Origin: Paenibacillus sp. FSL H8-0048
GTDB taxonomy: Bacteria > Bacillota > Bacilli > Paenibacillales > Paenibacillaceae
Assembly (NCBI RefSeq): GCF_038002825.1
Contig: NZ_JBBODF010000001.1
Span: forward strand, 3,224,001-3,288,000
Length of the DNA: 64,000 bases
Direction: 5' to 3'
The notes under the pieces were generated by a model. That model was not told the DNA's origin. It saw only the letters and a program-made list of their open reading frames with translations, and made no database searches. The translations under genes and the position numbers were made by a program. Shown piece after piece: positions 8,403 through 17,788 of the stretch. Within the stretch, counting starts at the first letter, position 1, and each line of letters starts with the position of its first letter.

Positions 8403-9623
8403 TCAAGCTTGCTCCTTCTTCCCGGTCAAAAAGTAGATCAGCGCCAGCCCTGGCAGTGCCAGCCCGATTAGAGTGGTCAGACTCCAGCCGCCGTAAGCGT
8501 ACGCCCAGCCCCCGAGTGATGATCCCACGGCACCTCCAATGAAGAAAATCGCCATGAACAAGCCGTTCAGCCGCCCTCGGGTCTCATTGCCCAGTGAATA
8601 AATCGCCCGCTGCCCCAGCACCAGATTACCGGACACGCTCATATCGAGCAGAATCGCCGTCAGCACCAGCAGGCCTAGTGTAAGATTGGAGCTATCCCTC
8701 AGCAGGTAAGCCAGGATAAAAGAGAGAGCGGCCAGTGAAATGCCAAGACCGGTCAATAACCGGGTCCAGCCCTTGTCAGCCAATCTGCCCGCAATCGGCG
8801 CGGCTACAGCTCCGCCCACACCAGCCAGGGCAAACAGGGCGATTCCTTGCTGGGACAGATGAAACTCGCTGGACAGGTGCAAGGGAACGGTCGTCCAGAA
8901 CAGACTGAAGGCGCCGAACAGACTGGCCTGGTATAGAGCGCGGCGCCGCAGCACCGGCGTATGTGTGAGCAATGTGCCCAGAGAGCGGAGTAATTGTCCG
9001 TATCTCAAGCCGGGAGCGGGCTTCCGGGCGGGCAGAATACGGGACAGGAGCAGCGTCAGCAGCGCCGTTACGACAGCCGAGACGATGAAGATGGATTTCC
9101 AGCCCCAGAGTCCGGCCATAAAGCTGGCGATCGGGCGGGCGAACATAATGCCCAGCAGCAGTCCGCTCATTACATTGCCTACTACGCGGCCGCGATCTTC
9201 CTCTGTGGCCAGATAGGAGGCATAGGGCACCAGGACCTGCGCTGCTACCGAGCCCAGCCCGATCAGCAAGGAGGCGGCCAGGAACAGCGGTGCATTCGTT
9301 GCCAGGACGGACAGCGCCAGGGCGGCCACAACCAGAATCAGCGACATCACCGTCAGCCGGCGGTTCTCAATAATGTCGCTGAGCGGGACAATGAACAGCA
9401 GTCCGGCTACGTAACCGATCTGCGTCAGGGTAACGATTAGCCCTGTCGCTCCGGCCGACAGATGAATCGCCTGCCCGATGGGCCCCACCAGCGTCTGGGT
9501 ATAATAGAGATTTGCCACAATCAGTCCGCAGGATACGGCCAGCAGAAATGTGATCCAGCCGGGAACAGCTTTGACGGCTTCAGGGGAATCTGCTTGTTGT
9601 TGCAACGGAACTCCAGTCTTCAT
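8403..9623 (-). CDS. MFS transporter, DHA1/YgaY-like efflux type
   Basis: A 406-residue, 12-segment major facilitator. The start is ATG 9623 with GGAAGGTGGAG upstream; a GTG 12 bases earlier is possible. The loop after segment 2 reads [12 protein letters not shown], a weakened motif A. Segment 1 carries the [13 protein letters not shown] pattern found in YgaY-like and related drug or sugar exporters. It is divergent from a TetR gene across about 150 bases containing two matching operator-like sequences, so it is very probably the target of that repressor. Substrate unknown. Confidence 0.85.
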   Translation of the reverse strand: MKTGVPLQQQADSPEAVKAVPGWITFLLAVSCGLIVANLYYTQTLVGPIGQAIHLSAGATGLIVTLTQIGYVAGLLFIVPLSDIIENRRLTVMSLILVVAALALSVLATNAPLFLAASLLIGLGSVAAQVLVPYASYLATEEDRGRVVGNVMSGLLLGIMFARPIASFMAGLWGWKSIFIVSAVVTALLTLLLSRILPARKPAPGLRYGQLLRSLGTLLTHTPVLRRRALYQASLFGAFSLFWTTVPLHLSSEFHLSQQGIALFALAGVGGAVAAPIAGRLADKGWTRLLTGLGISLAALSFILAYLLRDSSNLTLGLLVLTAILLDMSVSGNLVLGQRAIYSLGNETRGRLNGLFMAIFFIGGAVGSSLGGWAYAYGGWSLTTLIGLALPGLALIYFLTGKKEQA

Positions 9624-9649
9624 TTGAAACTCCACCTTCCAATTTTTAA

Positions 9650-9709
9650 ATACTAAACGCTAAGTACACTAATTAGTCATGGACAAATAATATACTAAAC
9701 GTACAGTAT
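9650..9709. promoter_or_regulatory. Two operators between the divergent MFS and TetR genes
   Basis: ATACTAAACGCTAAGTAC (9649-9667) and ATACTAAACGTACAGTAT (9692-9709) share the pattern TACTAAACG-N3-AGTA with inverted TACT/AGTA ends. Their starts are about 42 bases apart, four helical turns. They cover the probable MFS promoter. A tetR promoter (TTGTAA, 16 bases, TATACT, with TGG before the -10) lies at 9709-9736. These are the likely binding sites of the adjacent TetR protein. Confidence 0.7.
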
Positions 9710-9775
9710 TGTAAATAGGCAGTTTTATGGTATACTCCAATTATAGTTGAACCAGCACTGTCAGGAGGAATCATC

Positions 9776-10351
9776 GTGGAGAAAAAAAGAGGCCGTCCGC
9801 GCAACACCGAGGCCAAGAACGCTATTCTAAACGCTTCATATGAATTATTGCTGGAGACCGGCTTCGGCGCAGTTACTGTGGAGAAGATCGCGGAGCAGGC
9901 CCAGGTCAGTAAGGCAACGATCTATAAATGGTGGCCGAATAAAGCGGCGGTAGTAATGGACGGATATCTGTACGCTGCTAACGCCAGACTTCCTATCCCC
10001 GATACCGGTTCCGCCAAAGAGGACATTCTGATTCATGCAGGAACGCTCGCGCAGTTCCTCACCAGCCGGGAAGGTAAAGTCATTACGGAGCTCATCGGTG
10101 AAGGGCAGTCCGATGCCGGACTGGCGGAGGCATACCGGAACAGATACTTCGGCCCGCGCCGCCAGGAGGCCTGGAAGCTATTCGAACGGGGGATTGCCCA
10201 GGGGGAGCTGAAGCAGGGACTCGATATCGGGAGCTGTATCGATCTCGTCTACGGCCCTATTTTTTACCGGCTGCTGCTGACCGGAGGAACCTTGGACGAA
10301 GACTCCGTCAGAGCCCTGGTGTCACTTGCCCTTCAGGCGCTTGAAGCCTGA
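9776..10351 (+). CDS. TetR/AcrR-family regulator of the divergent MFS gene
   Basis: A 191-residue protein starting at GTG with AGGAGG seven bases upstream. The N-terminal helix-turn-helix is complete (RNTEAKNAILNASYELLLETGFG ... VSKATIYKWWPNKAAVV), and the C-terminal ligand domain resembles the TetR_C family with the FGPRRQEAW pattern. The divergent MFS pump, the two shared operators and the absence of another nearby gene support local control of efflux. The inducer is unknown. Confidence 0.88.
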   Translation: MEKKRGRPRNTEAKNAILNASYELLLETGFGAVTVEKIAEQAQVSKATIYKWWPNKAAVVMDGYLYAANARLPIPDTGSAKEDILIHAGTLAQFLTSREGKVITELIGEGQSDAGLAEAYRNRYFGPRRQEAWKLFERGIAQGELKQGLDIGSCIDLVYGPIFYRLLLTGGTLDEDSVRALVSLALQALEA

Positions 10352-10379
10352 GGCTTCTCACCTCTGCTGAACAACAAGT

Positions 10380-10424
10380 ACCCCCTTTCTAAAAGGGTCC
10401 CGCCATTTCAGAAAGAGGGTGCTA
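10380..10424. terminator. Hairpin between convergent tetR and anti-sigma genes
   Basis: CCCCCTTTCT pairs with AGAAAGAGGG across about 20 bases, placed exactly between two converging genes. No clear T run follows on either strand, so a terminator role is likely by position only. Confidence 0.4.
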
Positions 10425-10434
10425 TGGTTGAATT

Positions 10435-11199
10435 TTAGCGAGTTGCAGGCTTAAACATGTACCCCATCTTTTTCAAATAGGGGTTCAGCTTGTCAAGTAA
10501 CGCTGCCTGTTCTGCCATCCTATCATCCGGTATACTCTCCAACTGCCCGCCGTCCGGTCCGGTGAGTGACGCGTTGTACCCCTTCCATTCCTCTATCAAT
10601 TGCCGGACTCTAGCCAGCTCCTCCCCGCTAAAAGTCTGTTCCGCCTTATCCAGCAACCGGTCACTGAAAGCGGCGAAATCAGAATCCGTCATAGTTGTTG
10701 CTGTAAGTGGGGCTCCAGCCTGATTGAGCTTGGCATTAAATGGCTCAACTTCAGCAGCCAACTTCTTATAGCGTATCAAGTCTGTATCACTCAGCTTATC
10801 GAATTGCAGCACGCCCTGCTCATCTGCAATCTGCCGATTATAGACGGCTAACTCATGCAGCACAGATGTTAAGACTTTGAAATCTTCCTCACTTAAGCTG
10901 GACCTTGACTGCTGAAGCTTAGCCTCAAGCCGGTCATATTGCTGCTGGGTTCCTCCAATCTGTGCCAAGCTATCCTGTGAGCCATACAGAGTATCCGCCA
11001 GATAGTTATAACCGGCATAAGCTCCGGTAGGAATAATTAAGGCCGCCGCTACTATGGCCGCCATTAGCCATTTTTTCATACGTCTACCTCCTTGTCCTGT
11101 TGGAATTCTGTCCAGAATCTTCTCTTTCAGTTTGGGTGGAGCATGTACATTCCCGGCTTGTTCCTGAAGTGCGCACCGTAAATCATGTTCGAGACTCAT
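10435..11199 (-). CDS. Membrane anti-sigma factor, DUF3600-like
   Basis: A 254-residue protein. About 40 cytoplasmic residues come first, then one membrane segment (KKWLMAAIVAAALIIPTGAYAGY, about 42-64), then a charged, helical extracellular part. This is the layout of anti-sigma factors whose outer domain is DUF3600. The start overlaps the end of the ECF sigma gene by 17 bases, implying translational coupling and a roughly fixed ratio. It should hold the sigma factor at the membrane until an envelope signal releases it. The DUF3600 call is from recall of the pattern. Confidence 0.75.
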   Translation of the reverse strand: MSLEHDLRCALQEQAGNVHAPPKLKEKILDRIPTGQGGRRMKKWLMAAIVAAALIIPTGAYAGYNYLADTLYGSQDSLAQIGGTQQQYDRLEAKLQQSRSSLSEEDFKVLTSVLHELAVYNRQIADEQGVLQFDKLSDTDLIRYKKLAAEVEPFNAKLNQAGAPLTATTMTDSDFAAFSDRLLDKAEQTFSGEELARVRQLIEEWKGYNASLTGPDGGQLESIPDDRMAEQAALLDKLNPYLKKMGYMFKPATR

Positions 11200-11773
11200 A
11201 CAACTCCTCCACCTTCCCCAATCTGATCGTATCCGCCTGATGCTTCCGTCTTAGCTTCTGCAATGCGGCATGAAGCCGTGATTTCACTGTCCCGAGCGGG
11301 ATCTGAAGAATTACCGATATCTCCTCCTGTGAGTACTCATGCAGATAATGTAGAATGATGACTTGCTTCAGCTTATACGGCAAACGGCTAACCCCTTCGG
11401 TAAGTACCCGGTTTGTCATCCGCTCTACGACATCGCTGGAGAAATCCTGTACCATCGTCTCACTGGTCAGCTCCGCTTTGTTCATAATCCGCAGATGTCT
11501 CCAGTTTCTGCGCCTGTAAGCATGAACCTGCCGCATCGTGAGCCCCATAAGCCAGGGTCTAAAAGGTTGCGTCCTGTCGAATCTACTTAGAGAGCGGTGC
11601 AGTTCAATATAAATTTCCTGCACAACATCCTCTGCATCTGAAAGCCCGGTAACGAGGAAACGCACGGTCTTATAGACATCATGAATGGTTGCCTCATATA
11701 ACTCACCGTATGCTTCACGGCTGCCGGCTAGCGTGAGCTCGATGAGCTGCGAGTATGGATCAGTTGTCTTCAT
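11183..11773 (-). CDS. ECF sigma factor
   Basis: A 196-residue sigma-70 family protein. Region 2 (GELYEATIHDVYKTVRFLVTGLSDAEDVVQEIYIELHRSL) carries the DAEDVVQE signature. Region 4 is a clear helix-turn-helix (LPYKLKQVIILHYLHEYSQEEISVILQIPLGTVKSRLHAALQKL). It is first in a two-gene operon with its anti-sigma factor. ECF factors usually activate their own promoter, but no convincing promoter was found in the AT-rich 150 bases upstream. Its target genes are unknown. Confidence 0.9.
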   Translation of the reverse strand: MKTTDPYSQLIELTLAGSREAYGELYEATIHDVYKTVRFLVTGLSDAEDVVQEIYIELHRSLSRFDRTQPFRPWLMGLTMRQVHAYRRRNWRHLRIMNKAELTSETMVQDFSSDVVERMTNRVLTEGVSRLPYKLKQVIILHYLHEYSQEEISVILQIPLGTVKSRLHAALQKLRRKHQADTIRLGKVEELYESRT

Positions 11774-11955
11774 CCGTTATTCCCCCTTCAGGCTTACACT
11801 ATTTATTGGAGGGATTCCGAGTTTTCGTTCGTTTTATTTTTGTTTTTGGGCTGTAACAGGCTTGTCTTATCTTTGTTAACAGAACGTGACCCGCGGGCGG
11901 AGTTTTTCATTTATAATACAAGAGATTGGAATTTCCAGACTCCGGAGGTTATCTT

Positions 11956-13077
11956 ATGAAAAAATTAATTACCGCTGCCGCTATTGCCCTGCTCCTCGCA
12001 GGCCATGCGGCCGGTTCATCCATAGATATTGCCCATTCTGCTGCTCCTCTATCCCTTGTTGTGGATGGACAAGCCGTTCTTCCCGGGGCTCCCCCCTTCC
12101 ACTCAGGCGGCACATTATACGTACCTGCCCGCACGCTGCTGGAGTTCTACCCGATGCAGTTACAATGGAACAACACCCTTAAGCAGCTTACTCTTTTCAC
12201 GAGCTGGGACAAGACGATTCTTACGCCCGGTAGCGCTTCCACGCAAGTGACTTATACACAAACGGACGGAGGATATCAAGAAGAACTGGACTCTCCTGTG
12301 TTATTGAAGGAAGGCCGTGTGTATATTGCGGCAGCTACACTGGACTCCCTTACCGGAGCAGTTACAGAGCTGAATCCGGGAGGAAGCCGGGTAACTGTTA
12401 CCCCGGGAAGTCTTAGCATCACCGTCAGAGTACCCGCAGCTCCCCTTGCCGTTGCAGAGAATAATTCCAAGGTGAAGCTGTACGCTGCGCTCAAGGACGG
12501 CAATACCTACAAAGGGTTCATTCTTGAAGTGAACGGGAAAAAGCAAAGCTTCAACTGGACCGTATCCAGGGTCTATTCGCACCCGCCTCAGCTCTTCTAT
12601 GCCGATGTAGATTCGGACGGCAAACCGGAGATTGCGGTTGTGTTCACTCTGGGTACCGGTACCTCGCTGGTTGCACAGGAGGTTCATGTGGTTAAGCCTG
12701 AACAGTGGAAGGAAATATCGGTGCCTGCTGCGGACAAAGCGGCCTCCGCTGTAGTCTCCTCCAGTATTTCGCTGGATAAGGCTGATGTCCTGCTGAAGCT
12801 TGAGCTTACAGGACCTGTTCCCTCTAAGGTGACGCTCAGACTCCCGGACCGAGCTGAGGACGGCCTGAAGTATTTCGGCAGCAAAGCGGCTATTGGCGCA
12901 GTGACCTACTACTCAGTAGAGAATAACAAACTGCTCGCAGATACCAGCTTAATGGTCGGCATGACCGAGAGTGTCGGTACCCTGAAGCTGGAGTATAAGG
13001 CAGGCAAGACGGGGATGGAGCTGGGGTCTATTGCTTTTGAGCCGCATGAACGGAGTGAAGCCATTGTGGAGAAATAA
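11956..13077 (+). CDS. Secreted stalk-domain (copper amine oxidase N-like) protein
   Basis: A 373-residue protein starting at ATG 11956 with GGAGG at 11944-11948; the longer frame from 11926 lacks a ribosome site. The signal peptide is MKKLITAAAIALLLAGHAAG. Residues 35-75 (LVVDGQAVLPGAPPFHSGGTLYVPARTLLEFYPMQLQWNN) match the stalk repeat common in Paenibacillus surface proteins, with a second half-copy near 115-150. The remainder contains YADVDSDGKPEIAVVF, like a single FG-GAP/VCBS calcium-binding motif. Role unknown. It is divergent from the ECF operon and could be a target of it. Confidence 0.75.
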   Translation: MKKLITAAAIALLLAGHAAGSSIDIAHSAAPLSLVVDGQAVLPGAPPFHSGGTLYVPARTLLEFYPMQLQWNNTLKQLTLFTSWDKTILTPGSASTQVTYTQTDGGYQEELDSPVLLKEGRVYIAAATLDSLTGAVTELNPGGSRVTVTPGSLSITVRVPAAPLAVAENNSKVKLYAALKDGNTYKGFILEVNGKKQSFNWTVSRVYSHPPQLFYADVDSDGKPEIAVVFTLGTGTSLVAQEVHVVKPEQWKEISVPAADKAASAVVSSSISLDKADVLLKLELTGPVPSKVTLRLPDRAEDGLKYFGSKAAIGAVTYYSVENNKLLADTSLMVGMTESVGTLKLEYKAGKTGMELGSIAFEPHERSEAIVEK

Positions 13078-13103
13078 TCCGCTGCCGGAAGGAGAGGCTT
13101 GCA

Positions 13104-13883
13104 ATGATTGATGCCCATATTCATCTTGACCAATATGAGGACAAGGTATTATCCTCCATGCTGGAGGGACTGCCGGAGCAGGGCATCGAGTCACTGATCG
13201 CCGTCTCGATGAATCTCGCTTCGAGCAAGCGAACTCTGGAGTTAGCAGACAGCTATCCGGGCCTTGTGAAGCCTGCGTATGGTTTCCATCCAGAGCAGGC
13301 GCTGCCTACAGAGGAAGAACTGAACGTGCTGCTGAAATGGGTTACCGGCCATGCGGACCGTATGGCCGCTATTGGTGAAATCGGCCTTCCCTACTACTCC
13401 CGCGCCGAAGCTGCCGCACGCGGTGAAGACTGGGATATGGAACCCTATCTCGGGCTGCTGGGCAGACTTCTGGGCCTCGCCGCCCAATTAGCCAAGCCAG
13501 TCGTGCTGCATGCTGTCTATGAGGATGCGTGGACCGTATGCGATCTGCTCGAGCAGCATGGCCTTACGCAGGCCCATTTCCACTGGTTCAAGGGTCCCGC
13601 TGCTACCGTTGACCGGATGATTAGCCGGGGTTACTACATTTCCTTCACTCCCGACATCCTCTATGAACCGGAGATTCAGGAGCTAGCACGCCGCTATCCG
13701 CCGGAGCTGGTCATGGCAGAGACAGACGGCCCGTGGCCGTTTGAAGGACCGTTCGCCGGGCGCACCACCCATCCGGCTATGGTCCATGACGTTGCTGCCG
13801 CCTGGGGGGCGCTGCATGGATATTCGGTTGCCGAAGCCAGAGCGAAGCTGACGGCGAATACGGTGCGATTTTATGGGTTATAG
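13104..13883 (+). CDS. TatD-family metal-dependent hydrolase
   Basis: A 259-residue TIM-barrel amidohydrolase. The metal-binding residues are in place: D-A-H-I-H at residues 3-7, Glu in AAIGEIGLPYY, His in VVLHAVYED, His in AHFHWFKG and Asp in MAETDGPWPFEGPF. TatD proteins act as 3'-5' exonucleases on DNA or RNA. This belongs to a subgroup with a short insert after GLPYY, and its substrate is not established. GGAAGGAGAGG upstream supports the start. It follows the stalk-domain gene after 26 bases and may share its transcript. Confidence 0.8.
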   Translation: MIDAHIHLDQYEDKVLSSMLEGLPEQGIESLIAVSMNLASSKRTLELADSYPGLVKPAYGFHPEQALPTEEELNVLLKWVTGHADRMAAIGEIGLPYYSRAEAAARGEDWDMEPYLGLLGRLLGLAAQLAKPVVLHAVYEDAWTVCDLLEQHGLTQAHFHWFKGPAATVDRMISRGYYISFTPDILYEPEIQELARRYPPELVMAETDGPWPFEGPFAGRTTHPAMVHDVAAAWGALHGYSVAEARAKLTANTVRFYGL

Positions 13884-13941
13884 GGCTAGCCGCTCTACTT
13901 AAATACAGCATCAGACCTGATTAAGGTGCAGGCGAAATGCT

Positions 13942-14126
13942 TAAGTGTATTCTGTATAACTAAATTGTTTGATTTACGGCTGAATAACCGGTTAATTGTA
14001 TTTCATACATTTAAAATCCCTCATAATCCGGGATCTCGCCCATTCGGGCAAATTTAGTTGTACAAAATACAGTTAGAAGAGGAAATCCTTCCCTTTGACT
14101 GTTTTTAAATGTATAGAATACAACTA
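13942..14126. repeat. Four-unit palindromic repeat locus with 51-bp paired spacing
   Basis: Four related AT-rich units start at 13946 (TGTATTCTGTATA), 13997 (TGTATTTCATACA), 14059 (TGTACAAAATACA) and 14110 (TGTATAGAATACA). The first pair and the second pair are each exactly 51 bases apart, with 62 bases between pairs. Units 3 and 4, with their flanks, are reverse complements of units 1 and 2 respectively. No gene is seen in this stretch. Confidence 0.7.
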
Positions 14127-14179
14127 TCTCCGAATGTCTGCTTCAACCCCGGTCTTTGAAGACAGCTGATCACGATAGG

Positions 14180-14746
14180 TTAAATAGCCATCCGCCGGAC
14201 CGCTACTTCATCTTCTATGAACTCCATAACATAAATATCCGGCTTCGTTGTTTGCATCAGGAAGTCCAGACCATATTCCGGGTCAAAATTGCTCATCATC
14301 AGGGACATCACCATGCCATGGGTTCCGATGACCACTCTTTTCCCAGCATGGGTCTGCAGGATATCCTTCAGCGCCTTCACCGCCCGCGTCTGGCATTCCC
14401 GGTTCGATTCCCCGCCCGGCAGGGCGTAATCCGGATCGGTGTACATCTTCTGTAGCACTTGATATAGCTCATCATCCGGCAGCTGCTGTTCGCCCTCCAT
14501 CCAGACCTTTTCCCTCAGACCATCGATCAGAATGATTTCCTGCTCCAGTTGATCCGCCAAATCCGCAATTGTGTTGACCGCCCGGATATACGGGCTGCTG
14601 TACATCACATCTATCCCTTCATCCTTCAGGCATTCCGTGACCCGCAGGGCATCCTCTTCGCCCTTAGGCGACAAGCCCCGTGTCCATTCATCCATTCCTG
14701 TACGAAGCGAATCCCCGTGCCTCACCATGTAGATATAAGTTGTCAT
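14180..14746 (-). CDS. Histidine phosphatase (phosphoglycerate-mutase-like) family protein
   Basis: A 188-residue single-domain protein. The RHG motif (residues 9-11, MVRHGDS) holds the phospho-accepting histidine. The second catalytic histidine is in VVIGTHGMVMSLM, and the acidic residue is in YSSPYIRAVNTI...IDGLREKVWM. These mark a branch-2-like cofactor-independent phosphatase. Substrates range from sugar phosphates to nucleotides and cannot be chosen from sequence. It is 20 bases downstream of the MFS gene on the same strand and may be co-transcribed. Confidence 0.85.
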   Translation of the reverse strand: MTTYIYMVRHGDSLRTGMDEWTRGLSPKGEEDALRVTECLKDEGIDVMYSSPYIRAVNTIADLADQLEQEIILIDGLREKVWMEGEQQLPDDELYQVLQKMYTDPDYALPGGESNRECQTRAVKALKDILQTHAGKRVVIGTHGMVMSLMMSNFDPEYGLDFLMQTTKPDIYVMEFIEDEVAVRRMAI

Positions 14747-14766
14747 ACGCTCCTCCTGTTCCTCTA

Positions 14767-16047
14767 TTATTGCACCGCCCCCTGGACAGCGCTATCTGCT
14801 GTCTCCCTTGCCGCCGGCCAGAGCTGGCGCTGAAGCAGCACCCCCGCAAGCCCCAGAATCAACAACAGCAAGCCGATGTTAACAAAAATCCGGGCCGGGC
14901 CCGCATACTGCACCAGCACACCGCCCAGCAAAGGCGCTGCAATCATTACCGCGCTGAGCACGGTATTTTGGATGCCGAAGATGCGGCCGGTCATGTGCGG
15001 CGGGGTTTCTTTTTGCAGGCAATAATTGAACGTAACCATAAACATGCCGTTTCCGGTCCCCAGCACAAACCCGAATACCAGCACCCACAGCATCGACGCC
15101 CCCGGCTGAAGCAGACCCAGCGCCGCAATCGACCCGCCAATCAGCACATACCCAAGGCCCAGCTTCCAGCCATACCTGCCTTCCGATTTCAGCTTGTTCA
15201 GGATCAGAATGATCAACACGGCCCCTGCTCCCGTGGCGGCCACCATCCAGCCCAGCAGCGATTCGCGCTCCGGGGCGAAGATCCGGAACAGACTGGTGAA
15301 TTGAAAATCAACCACCTGAATCACCAGTGATCCGGCGAGTCCAAATAGCATTGCAGTCAGCAGCAGCCGGCTGCGCAGCAGGAAGCCCCAGCCTTCCCGC
15401 CACATGGTGAGAAGCGGGAGCTTGCCTTCCTTCGCTTCAGACTGCCTGCTGTCTGCTTCATCCGTGCGGATATTCTTGACAGACAACAACAGCAGGTAAG
15501 AGCAGCCGCGCAGCAAGGCATTAAGCATGATGCACCACTGCGGCGTAAGAAAGGCGAGAGCCAAACCTCCGAGTAAGGGACCGGCGATCTTGGAGCCCTG
15601 GTTAACCAGTCCGTTCAGAGACGAGGCTTGCAGCAGCTGATCCTCTCTCACAAGACTGCGGGTCAAGGACTGCTGGGCCGGCATATTCAGTGTGGACAGC
15701 GCGGATCGAAGCGCCAGCAGCGGCAGCAGCCAGACCATGCCCGGCGCGAACAGCACCAGCAGGGTCACCAGCGCGGTCAGCAGATCGCAGATACGCATCA
15801 GCTTCAGCTTGTTCATCCGGTCGGCGGCTGCGCCGGCAACCGAGCCGAGCAGAATGCTGGGCAATGCCAGCGCTACCGGTATGAGCGCCAGCATTAGCGG
15901 GCTGGCATGCCAGCGGTAGCCGACCAGTACCTGAATGGCCAGCGCGTCGAACCAGTCGCCGAAGCTTGCGGTGGCGAATGCGGTGTAGACCCGCATGTAC
16001 GTTTTGTTGTGCAGCAGGCTTGTTCCCTGCTTGGTTGATTGCTCCAT
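14767..16047 (-). CDS. MFS transporter (MFS_3 / enterobactin-exporter-like)
   Basis: A 426-residue, 12-segment protein. The frame extends upstream to 16224, but ATG 16047 (MEQSTKQGTSLL) has TGGAGGAATGTG in front of it and fits the family N-terminus. The sequence YTAFATASFGDWFDALAIQVLVGYRW, followed by LLGSVAGAAADRMNKLKLM, is the MFS_3 pattern found in macrolide and siderophore exporters. It follows a winged-helix regulator on the same strand, separated by an imperfect inverted repeat, which suggests regulator-controlled efflux. The long basic C-terminus is ordinary. Substrate unknown. Confidence 0.85.
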   Translation of the reverse strand: MEQSTKQGTSLLHNKTYMRVYTAFATASFGDWFDALAIQVLVGYRWHASPLMLALIPVALALPSILLGSVAGAAADRMNKLKLMRICDLLTALVTLLVLFAPGMVWLLPLLALRSALSTLNMPAQQSLTRSLVREDQLLQASSLNGLVNQGSKIAGPLLGGLALAFLTPQWCIMLNALLRGCSYLLLLSVKNIRTDEADSRQSEAKEGKLPLLTMWREGWGFLLRSRLLLTAMLFGLAGSLVIQVVDFQFTSLFRIFAPERESLLGWMVAATGAGAVLIILILNKLKSEGRYGWKLGLGYVLIGGSIAALGLLQPGASMLWVLVFGFVLGTGNGMFMVTFNYCLQKETPPHMTGRIFGIQNTVLSAVMIAAPLLGGVLVQYAGPARIFVNIGLLLLILGLAGVLLQRQLWPAARETADSAVQGAVQ

Positions 16048-16072
16048 CTCACATTCCTCCAGGTTACCTATA

Positions 16073-16102
16073 ATCTTAGATGATCCATCTATGATCCTAA
16101 GA
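16073..16102. promoter_or_regulatory. Inverted repeat between regulator and MFS genes
   Basis: ATCTTAG...CTAAGAT arms enclose two directly repeated GATC/GATGATC elements, 26 bases upstream of the MFS start codon. It is a candidate binding site for the adjacent winged-helix regulator or, less likely, a weak terminator. Confidence 0.45.
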
Positions 16103-16126
16103 TAACGGAGGATTGTCAGAGAAATA

Positions 16127-17281
16127 TCAGAGGGCTTCCAGCAGCCCCAGCAGCAGCTCTTCAAGCGTCTGCTCCAGCCGGGGCAAGCCGTAGGCTTCAA
16201 GCCCTGTAGTGAACAATTCCTCATATTTGCGGTCCAAGGTGCTCCCCGCCTGGAACATGCGGCAGAAATGGTGAATCCGGTAGACCGAGTAGAGCCGCAG
16301 CGGAATGAAGCCGGACATCTCCATCACCTGCAGTCCCTCCTGAATCAGCTTGTCTCCTTCTGCCCATTGTTCCCGGCGCAGCGCCCAAAGTCCTTTTACC
16401 ACCTTATAACTGCCAATTTCGCGCAAAAACGGCTTATCCCGCAGGATCTTGCTGACCGCTTCATCCAGCCGTTCCAGCTCTTCATCTCCTGCACCCGCAG
16501 TAAGATGGATGAACAGCTCCGTAATCATCGTGACAGGTATGAAGTTCTCGAACCCGGGTCCTGCGATAACCTGATAGGTGCGTTTCAGGCGTTCCAGCGC
16601 CAGCTCCGGCTGCCCGGCAAGGGTGTATAAGTCCAGCATGGTCAGAATCTCCAGCTCCAGCTGATCCGTCGGATTCAGCAGCTTCCGCTCTATGAGACGC
16701 TCAGCATACTCCACCTTCTCCTTGGGATTGCCAATGAAGAAGTAGAACAGATTGAGGTAAAAGAGCCGGTCCTTCAGCGGAATCTCTTCCGTATGAATCA
16801 ACCACTCCAGATCTCCCTGCACGAAATGAACCACCATCGCATAATGCGGGTCCAACTCAAAACCAAGGATGTCCTGCTGGCGAGCCAGCGTCAGTATCGA
16901 TTTGCCCTGGCCGTACACATGGAATTTTGAGAAAACCTCGCGCATGGTATCCCGCAGCTCAGAGTCATGCGTTGCCGGATTCACCGCTACGCCCGCAAGG
17001 CTGCCGGGAATCGTCAGACTGTACCCGAAGCCGCGGATCGTCTTAATGTCGATACCACCTAATGGCCGCAGCTTCTTACGCAGCCGGTAGATGTGATCGT
17101 CCACCGTCCGCTCCACCGGGTACTCCATTGGCCACACTTTATCCAGCAGCTGCTCGCGGCTGAAGGTCCGCCCCCGGTTGCGGTACAGAAACTGCAGCAA
17201 TGCGAACTCCTTGGGCAGCAGCTCTACCGTTAATCCTCCGGCGGATACCTTATATTCACTTGCGATCAGCTCCACATGCAT
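16127..17281 (-). CDS. OmpR-type winged-helix regulator with helical-repeat C-terminus
   Basis: A 384-residue protein. Residues 1-95 form an OmpR/PhoB DNA-binding winged helix (LLPKEFALLQFLYRNRGRTFSREQLLDKVWPMEYPVERTVDDHIYRLRKKLRP ... IKTIRGFGYSL). There is no receiver domain. The remaining 280 residues are leucine- and glutamate-rich helices, with TPR-like spacing, comparable to the activator domain of SARP-type or MalT-like regulators. It probably senses a small ligand through the repeats and activates the MFS gene directly downstream (inference). The ribosome site is weak, so a GTG at 17275 is also possible. Confidence 0.75.
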   Translation of the reverse strand: MHVELIASEYKVSAGGLTVELLPKEFALLQFLYRNRGRTFSREQLLDKVWPMEYPVERTVDDHIYRLRKKLRPLGGIDIKTIRGFGYSLTIPGSLAGVAVNPATHDSELRDTMREVFSKFHVYGQGKSILTLARQQDILGFELDPHYAMVVHFVQGDLEWLIHTEEIPLKDRLFYLNLFYFFIGNPKEKVEYAERLIERKLLNPTDQLELEILTMLDLYTLAGQPELALERLKRTYQVIAGPGFENFIPVTMITELFIHLTAGAGDEELERLDEAVSKILRDKPFLREIGSYKVVKGLWALRREQWAEGDKLIQEGLQVMEMSGFIPLRLYSVYRIHHFCRMFQAGSTLDRKYEELFTTGLEAYGLPRLEQTLEELLLGLLEAL

Positions 17282-17390
17282 GGCCTTGCCTCATTTCTTC
17301 TGATTTCTTTCATAAGAGAAAGTATACATCATGCGTTGACTTTATTTAAGTACTCCCGACTGGTGAAGGCTTCCTGGCTCACGCGCCGGC

Positions 17391-17711
17391 GGTTATTCGA
17401 TTACATTTGGCCTTCGCGCCGCCTTCGGTCCCATTGTAATCGGTTTTCCGATTACATTTGCCCTTCGCGCCGCCTTCGGTCCCATTGTAATCGGTTTTCC
17501 GATTACATTTGCCCTTCGCGCCGCCTTCGGTCCCGTTGTAATCGGTTTTCCGATTACATTTGCCCTACACGCCGCCTTCGGTCCCATTGTAATCGGTTTT
17601 CCGATTACATTTGCCCTTCGCGCCGCCTTCGGTCCCATTGTGATCGGTTTTCCGATTACATTTGCCCTACGCGCCGCCTTCGGTCCCATTGTAATCGGTT
17701 TTCCGATTACA
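17391..17711. repeat. Tandem hairpin array, 6 full units, 51-bp period
   Basis: Each unit has a 22-base palindrome (stem TGTAATCG, loop GTTTTC, stem CGATTACA-like) and a 29-base spacer rich in CTTCGCGCCGCCTTCGG. Palindromes start at 17435, 17486, 17537, 17588, 17639 and 17690, exactly 51 bases apart. A half unit precedes them at about 17391. Spacers differ from each other by only a few bases. Both strands stay open because 51 is divisible by three; this is not taken as coding. Confidence 0.9.
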
Positions 17712-17788
17712 TGGCTGTAAACCGAAAAATCCCCCTGCAGTTGCCGCTGCAAGAGGATGTGTTGTTGCTCTAAGATGCTCTGGGCTAA

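Noticed and set aside
14680..15330. Plus-strand frame opposite the MFS gene
   Set aside because: Composition is a typical antisense shadow (His/Gln/Arg-rich) of a membrane protein gene.
17276..17773. Open frames on both strands across the 17.4 kb array, with a 17-residue repeat
   Set aside because: The openness follows from the 51-base period (17 codons). No ribosome site or family similarity is present, and both strands are open.
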